Source: Betaproteobacteria bacterium
GTDB taxonomy: Bacteria; Pseudomonadota; Gammaproteobacteria; Burkholderiales; SG8-39
NCBI GenBank assembly: GCA_027317055.1
Contig: DAHVFK010000091.1
Span: 1 to 10,035, forward strand
Direction of reading: 5' to 3'
DNA length: 10,035 nucleotides
In this document: in pieces, positions 6,120 to 10,035 of the stretch
How positions within the stretch are numbered: position 1 is the first letter of the stretch
How the letters are laid out: the number at the start of each line of letters is the position of its first letter
Position numbers and translations under genes: made by a program
Notes under the pieces: generated by a model
Databases searched by the model: none
Seen by the model: only the letters and a program-made list of their open reading frames with translations
What the model was told of the DNA's origin: nothing

Positions 6120-6452
6120 CTATTCCTTGCCGCGCGCGGCCTTCTCGTCGATTCCCGAGATGCCCTCGCGCCGGTGCAGCTCGGCCAGCACGTCGCCCGG
6201 CCCCAGGCCGTGCTGCGCGAGCATGATCATGCAGTGAAACCACAGGTCCGCGGTCTCGCGCACCAGCTGCAGGCGGTCGCCGCCCTTGGCCGCGAGCACC
6301 GTCTCGGTGGCCTCCTCGCCGATCTTCTTCAGCACCGCGTCGCCGCCCTTGGCGGTCAGCCGCGCGACGTAGGATTTCTCCGGGTCACCGTGTTTGTGCT
6401 GCTCGATTACCGCGGCCACGCGCTCCAGCGCTTCATACAATCCAGGCTTCAT
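6120..6452 (-). CDS. hisE: Phosphoribosyl-ATP pyrophosphatase HisE
   Basis: HisE converts phosphoribosyl-ATP to phosphoribosyl-AMP plus pyrophosphate, the second step of histidine biosynthesis. The 110-residue protein shows the all-alpha MazG-like core: KKIGEEATETVLAAKG carries the Glu residues that bind metal, and LVRETADLWFHCMIML carries the second acidic motif (ExxD). The C-terminus is GISGIDEKAARGKE. The ATG at 6452 overlaps the hisI stop by 4 bases (ATGA). HisE and HisI are separate here, unlike the HisIE fusion of enterobacteria. Confidence 0.96.
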   Translation of the reverse strand: MKPGLYEALERVAAVIEQHKHGDPEKSYVARLTAKGGDAVLKKIGEEATETVLAAKGGDRLQLVRETADLWFHCMIMLAQHGLGPGDVLAELHRREGISGIDEKAARGKE

Positions 6453-6837
6453 TTCTTGCCGTAGATGAGCGAGGGATCCTTCTTCACCGGATCCGTCGCC
6501 ACCCACCTCCCGTTGTCCAGCTTGCGGAAATAGCAGCTCTCGCGCCCGGTGTGGCAGGCGATGCCGCCGACCTGCTCGACCTTGAGCAGGACCGCGTCGG
6601 CGTCGCAGTCCAGACGCAGCTCGAGCACCTTCTGCACATGCCCCGACTCCTCGCCCTTGCGCCAGAGCTTGGCGCGCGAGCGCGACCAGTACACCGCGTG
6701 GCCGCTCTGCGCCGTTTCGGCCAGCGCCGCGCGATTCATCCAGGCGAGCGTCAGCACCCGGCCGCTGGCGGCGTCCTGCGCGATCGCCGGCACCAGCCCC
6801 TGCTCGTTCCAGCACAGCTCGTCGAGCCACTCGTCGC

Positions 6838-6841
<4 letters not shown>
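6449..6841 (-). CDS. hisI: Phosphoribosyl-AMP cyclohydrolase HisI
   Basis: HisI opens the adenine ring of phosphoribosyl-AMP, the third step of histidine biosynthesis. The 130-residue protein has the metal-binding LDCDADAV (77-84, Cys79 with Asp78, Asp80 and Asp82) and CHTGRESCYFR (96-106, Cys96 and Cys103), which together supply the zinc and magnesium ligands of the family. LAWMNRAAL and YWSRSRAKLWRKGEESGH are further conserved blocks. I chose ATG 6841 because it gives the family N-terminus, overlaps the hisF stop by 4 bases and has GAGG seven bases upstream. A longer in-frame reading from 6883 would only add residues encoded inside hisF. Confidence 0.96.
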
Positions 6842-7602
<761 letters not shown>

Positions 7603-7606
7603 CGCG

Positions 7607-8356
7607 CTACTCCTTGCCCACCGCCTTGTCCGCGGCGGCCTGCGCTTGCTTGAAATCGAGCTTGCCCTCGTACAGCGCGCGCCCGGCGATCGCGCCGATG
7701 ATGCCCTCGGGCGCGAGCTTGGCGCACACGGTCTCGACGTCCTTCACGCTGTCCAGCCCGCCCGAGGCGATGACCGGCGTCTTGATCGCCTGCGCCAGCT
7801 TGAGCGTGGCCTCGATGTTGATCCCGCCCATCATGCCGTCGCGCCCGATGTCGGTGTAGATGATCGCCTCGACCCCGTACTCCTCGTACTTCTTCGCCAG
7901 GTCGACGACGTCGTGCCCGGTCATCTTCGACCAGCCTTCGACCGCCACTTTGCCGTCCTTGGCGTCGAGGCCCGCGATGATGCGCCCCGGGAACGCGTAG
8001 CAGGCGTCCGACAGGAAGCCGGGGTTCTTCACCGCGGCGGTGCCGATCACCACGTACTGCACGCCGGCGTCGATGTAGCTCTCGATCGTGTCGAGGTCGC
8101 GGATGCCGCCCCCGATCTCGATCGGGACCTGCTCGCCCACCGCGCCGATGATGGCGCGGATCACCTTCTCGTTCTTCGGCCGGCCCGCCACCGCGCCGTT
8201 CAGGTCGACGATGTGCAAGCGCCGCGCGCCCTGCCCGGCCCAGTGCCGCGCCATGGCAACCGGATCCTCGGAGAACACCGTGGCGGTGCTCATGTCGCCT
8301 TGCTTCAGGCGCACGCAGCGTCCGTCCTTGAGGTCGATCGCGGGGATGATCAGCAT
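7607..8356 (-). CDS. hisA: ProFAR isomerase HisA
   Basis: HisA isomerises ProFAR to PRFAR, the aldose-ketose step before IGP synthase. The 249-residue (beta/alpha)8 barrel begins MLIIPAIDLKDGRCVRL with catalytic Asp8, and the second catalytic Asp lies in IYTDIGRDGMMGG. Half-barrel phosphate-binding motifs are IEIGGGIRDLDTI and VIASGGLDSVKDV. The frame is open further upstream, but ATG 8356 gives the canonical N-terminus. I see no strong Shine-Dalgarno before it. The 61-base gap to hisH is the longest spacer among the his genes here. Confidence 0.97.
   Translation of the reverse strand: MLIIPAIDLKDGRCVRLKQGDMSTATVFSEDPVAMARHWAGQGARRLHIVDLNGAVAGRPKNEKVIRAIIGAVGEQVPIEIGGGIRDLDTIESYIDAGVQYVVIGTAAVKNPGFLSDACYAFPGRIIAGLDAKDGKVAVEGWSKMTGHDVVDLAKKYEEYGVEAIIYTDIGRDGMMGGINIEATLKLAQAIKTPVIASGGLDSVKDVETVCAKLAPEGIIGAIAGRALYEGKLDFKQAQAAADKAVGKE
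7610..7615 (-). promoter_or_regulatory. Ribosome-binding site of hisF
   Basis: The minus strand reads AAGGAG, seven bases, then GTG. It sits in the terminal codons of hisA and supports the GTG start of hisF. Confidence 0.75.
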
Positions 8357-8417
8357 GGCTCTGTCGGGGGGCGGCACGGCGTCGTGACGCCTGCGCGCGC
8401 GCGGGGCGCTGGAAAAA
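8357..8417 (-). other. hisH-hisA spacer with small hairpin and alternating GC run
   Basis: This 61-base gap is non-coding on the his strand. It contains a small inverted repeat, GGCGT-CGTG-ACGCC (8378-8391, 5-base stem), and an alternating purine-pyrimidine run (about 8392-8403, TGCGCGCGCGCG). There is no T-tract, so it is not a convincing terminator, and I see no clear promoter. A role as mRNA spacer or processing site is possible but unsupported. Confidence 0.4.
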
Positions 8418-9053
8418 TCAGGGTTGCCAGTAAACGAAGTTGCGCAGGAGCTGCAATCCAGCCGCTTGGCTCTTTTCCGGGTGGAACTGTACGGCAAAGA
8501 TATTATCGCGCGCAACCGCGCAGGTAAAGGCCGTGCCGTAGGTCGTGCGCCCGCTGCGCAGCGCGGGGTCGGCCTCGTCCGCATAGTAGCTGTGCACGAA
8601 GTAGAAGCGGCTCGCCTCGGCGATGCCCTGCCACAGCGCGTGGCGCTGTGCCTGCGCGACCTCGTTCCAGCCCATGTGCGGCACCTTCAGCCGCGCGCCG
8701 CTTTGCGCATCGCGCATATCCGGCGCGAAGCGCCGCACCGTCCCGGCGAGAACGCCCAGCCCCTGCACGTCGCCCTCGTCGCTGCGCTCGAACAGCATCT
8801 GCAGGCCGATGCAGATGCCGAGGAAAGGCTTGTCGCGCGCCGCCTCGCGCACCGGCTCGACCAGCCCGCGCGCGGCGAGCTCGCGCATGCAGTCCGGCAT
8901 CGCGCCCTGCCCGGGCACGACGACGCGCCCGGCGGCGCGGATCGCCGCCGGGTCCGCGGTGACCCGCACCCCGGCCTCGGGCGCGACGCGCTCGAGCGCC
9001 TTGGACACGGAGCGCAGGTTCCCCATGCCGTAATCGACGACCGCGATGGTCAA
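8418..9053 (-). CDS. hisH: Imidazole glycerol phosphate synthase glutaminase subunit HisH
   Basis: HisH is the class I glutamine amidotransferase subunit that hydrolyses glutamine and channels ammonia to HisF. The 211-residue protein shows an intact triad: Cys81 in GICIGLQ, His191 and Glu193 in QFHPEKSQ. It also has the N-terminal VVDYGMGNLRSV, VVPGQGA for the oxyanion-side loop, and the PHMGWN block. The start codon is TTG at 9053, one base after the hisB stop (TAA-G-TTG); no nearer ATG or GTG gives the family N-terminus. The tight junction and rare start suggest that its translation depends on ribosomes finishing hisB. Confidence 0.95.
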   Translation of the reverse strand: MTIAVVDYGMGNLRSVSKALERVAPEAGVRVTADPAAIRAAGRVVVPGQGAMPDCMRELAARGLVEPVREAARDKPFLGICIGLQMLFERSDEGDVQGLGVLAGTVRRFAPDMRDAQSGARLKVPHMGWNEVAQAQRHALWQGIAEASRFYFVHSYYADEADPALRSGRTTYGTAFTCAVARDNIFAVQFHPEKSQAAGLQLLRNFVYWQP

Positions 9054-9054
9054 C

Positions 9055-9642
9055 TTACAAAGAGCCCTTGGTCGAAGGCACGGTCCCGGCCGCGCGCGGA
9101 TCGGCTTCGGCCGCCATGCGCAGCGCGCGGGCGAAGGCCTTGAACACCGTCTCGCACTGATGGTGCGCGTTGTCGCCGCGCAGGTTGTCGACGTGCAGCG
9201 TGACCTGGGCGTGGTTGACGAAGCCCTGGAAGAACTCGTGCACCAGGTCGACGTCGAACTCGCCGATCAGGGCGCGCGTCCAGGCGACGTGGAACTGAAG
9301 GCCCGGCCTCCCGGAAAGATCGATCACCACGCGCGACAGCGCCTCGTCGAGCGGCACGTAGGCATGGCCGTAGCGCCTGATGCCCGCCTTGTCGCCGATC
9401 GCCTTGGCGAAGGTCTGGCCGAGCGTGATGCCGATGTCCTCCACAGTGTGGTGAGCGTCGATGTGCAGGTCGCCCTTGGCCTCAATATCGAGGTCGAGCA
9501 TGCCGTGGCGCGCCACCTGGTCGAGCATGTGCTCGATGAACGGGATTCCGGTGGCGAGCTTGGCCGCGCCGCTGCCGTCGAGGTTGAGCCTGACGCGGAT
9601 CTGTGTTTCCTTGGTGTTGCGGACGACTTCGGCGGTACGCAT
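9055..9642 (-). CDS. hisB: Imidazoleglycerol-phosphate dehydratase HisB (monofunctional)
   Basis: HisB dehydrates imidazole glycerol phosphate to imidazole acetol phosphate. The 195-residue protein is the dehydratase alone; there is no fused histidinol-phosphatase domain as in E. coli. The two metal-binding di-histidine motifs are present: DAHHTVEDIG (His64, His65, Glu68) and NAHHQCETVF (His160, His161, Glu164). Other conserved blocks are GIPFIEHMLDQ and VPLDEALSRVVIDLSGRP. The ATG at 9642 lacks an obvious Shine-Dalgarno and lies 22 bases after the hisC stop. Confidence 0.97.
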   Translation of the reverse strand: MRTAEVVRNTKETQIRVRLNLDGSGAAKLATGIPFIEHMLDQVARHGMLDLDIEAKGDLHIDAHHTVEDIGITLGQTFAKAIGDKAGIRRYGHAYVPLDEALSRVVIDLSGRPGLQFHVAWTRALIGEFDVDLVHEFFQGFVNHAQVTLHVDNLRGDNAHHQCETVFKAFARALRMAAEADPRAAGTVPSTKGSL

Positions 9643-9664
9643 CGGGTTTTCGAAGCAGGGACTC

Positions 9665-10035
9665 TCAGAGCGCTTCGCGCAGCGCGGTCAACAGTATACG
9701 GTTTTCGTCGGGGGTGCCGACGGTCACGCGCAGGCAATTGGGCAGCGCCGGTCCGTCCAGGTTCTTCACCAGCACTCCCTGGCGGCGCAGCGCTTGCCAG
9801 GTGCGCGCCGCGTCCGGCACCCGGATCATGAAGAAGTTCGCCTGCGACGGGTACACGGTCACGCCTTCGAGCCTGGCCAGCGCGGCGCCCAGCTCGGCGC
9901 GATCGGCGCGGATGCGCGCGGCCTGCGCCTCGAGCACCTCGATGCGCTCCAGCACGTATAGCGCCGCAGCCTGGGTCAGCACGTTGACGTTGTAGGCCTG
10001 GCGTACCTTGTTGAACTGCTCGACCCAGCGCGGGC
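9665..10035 (-). CDS. hisC: Histidinol-phosphate aminotransferase HisC (C-terminal part)
   Basis: HisC is the PLP-dependent enzyme that transaminates imidazole acetol phosphate. Only the last 123 residues are in the window; the gene runs off the right edge upstream. The frame is open from the window edge, beginning PRWVEQFNKVRQAYNVNVL. The KVRxxYNVN segment is typical of HisC just after the PLP-lysine region. Near the C-terminus, LPNCLRVTVGTPDEN contains the conserved Arg that contacts the substrate carboxylate in this fold, and GVTVYPSQANFFMIRV is a typical core strand. The PLP-binding lysine lies outside the window. It is the most upstream visible gene of the minus-strand operon; hisD and hisG would be expected beyond it. 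Confidence 0.94.
   Translation of the reverse strand, partial: PRWVEQFNKVRQAYNVNVLTQAAALYVLERIEVLEAQAARIRADRAELGAALARLEGVTVYPSQANFFMIRVPDAARTWQALRRQGVLVKNLDGPALPNCLRVTVGTPDENRILLTALREAL

Noticed and set aside
5752..6243. N-terminally extended HIT protein starting at 6243
   Set aside because: The additional 44 residues are an antisense-like Arg/Ala-rich read of hisE codons in another frame; ATG 6111 fits the family and has a ribosome-binding site.
9046..9831. Plus-strand open frame opposite hisB and the end of hisC
   Set aside because: No family resemblance, and it covers two genes with intact catalytic motifs on the other strand.

Overview
The window is chromosomal DNA from a GC-rich bacterium, most likely a betaproteobacterium (Burkholderiales, Rhodocyclales or relatives). 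The evidence is the gene order on the minus strand: hisC-hisB-hisH-hisA-hisF-hisI-hisE, then a HIT-family hydrolase, then tatA-tatB-tatC. This his-hit-tat run, with separate hisI and hisE and a monofunctional hisB, is familiar from betaproteobacteria. The assignment rests on synteny and protein resemblance, not on a database search.

The left part (1 to 4184, plus strand) is one tightly packed operon. It encodes a branched-chain-amino-acid-type (HAAT/LIV) ABC importer: livG-like ATPase (5' end outside the window), livF-like ATPase, livH-like permease, livM-like permease, and last an alpha/beta hydrolase with an intact Ser-Asp-His triad. Every junction overlaps by 4 to 8 bases, so translation is probably coupled. 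No substrate-binding protein is visible; it may lie upstream. The true substrate is unknown. A terminal hydrolase suggests, but does not show, that the imported compound is an ester, amide or similar that is cleaved in the cytoplasm.

The right part (4209 to 10035) is transcribed on the minus strand and converges on the liv operon across only 24 bases. Reading in the direction of transcription, it holds the C-terminal part of hisC, six further histidine-biosynthesis genes, the HIT hydrolase and the three genes of the twin-arginine translocase. HisH and HisF form imidazole-glycerol-phosphate synthase; HisI, HisE, HisA, HisB and HisC supply the flanking steps. The his genes overlap or lie a few bases apart. 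Three genes use non-ATG starts: hisF and tatB use GTG, and hisH uses TTG.

The most notable departures from routine are these. (1) An AT-rich island of about 80 to 110 bases sits inside the livG-like gene, between two conserved ATPase motifs, with foreign-looking codon use but an unbroken reading frame. (2) A perfect terminator-like hairpin followed by T4 lies between tatA and tatB, and tatB lacks a good ribosome-binding site; together these could set a high TatA:TatBC ratio. (3) A short imperfect inverted repeat lies in the convergent junction. I see no mobile element, CRISPR array, RNA gene or clearly new system. No intergenic stretch exceeds about 80 bases.
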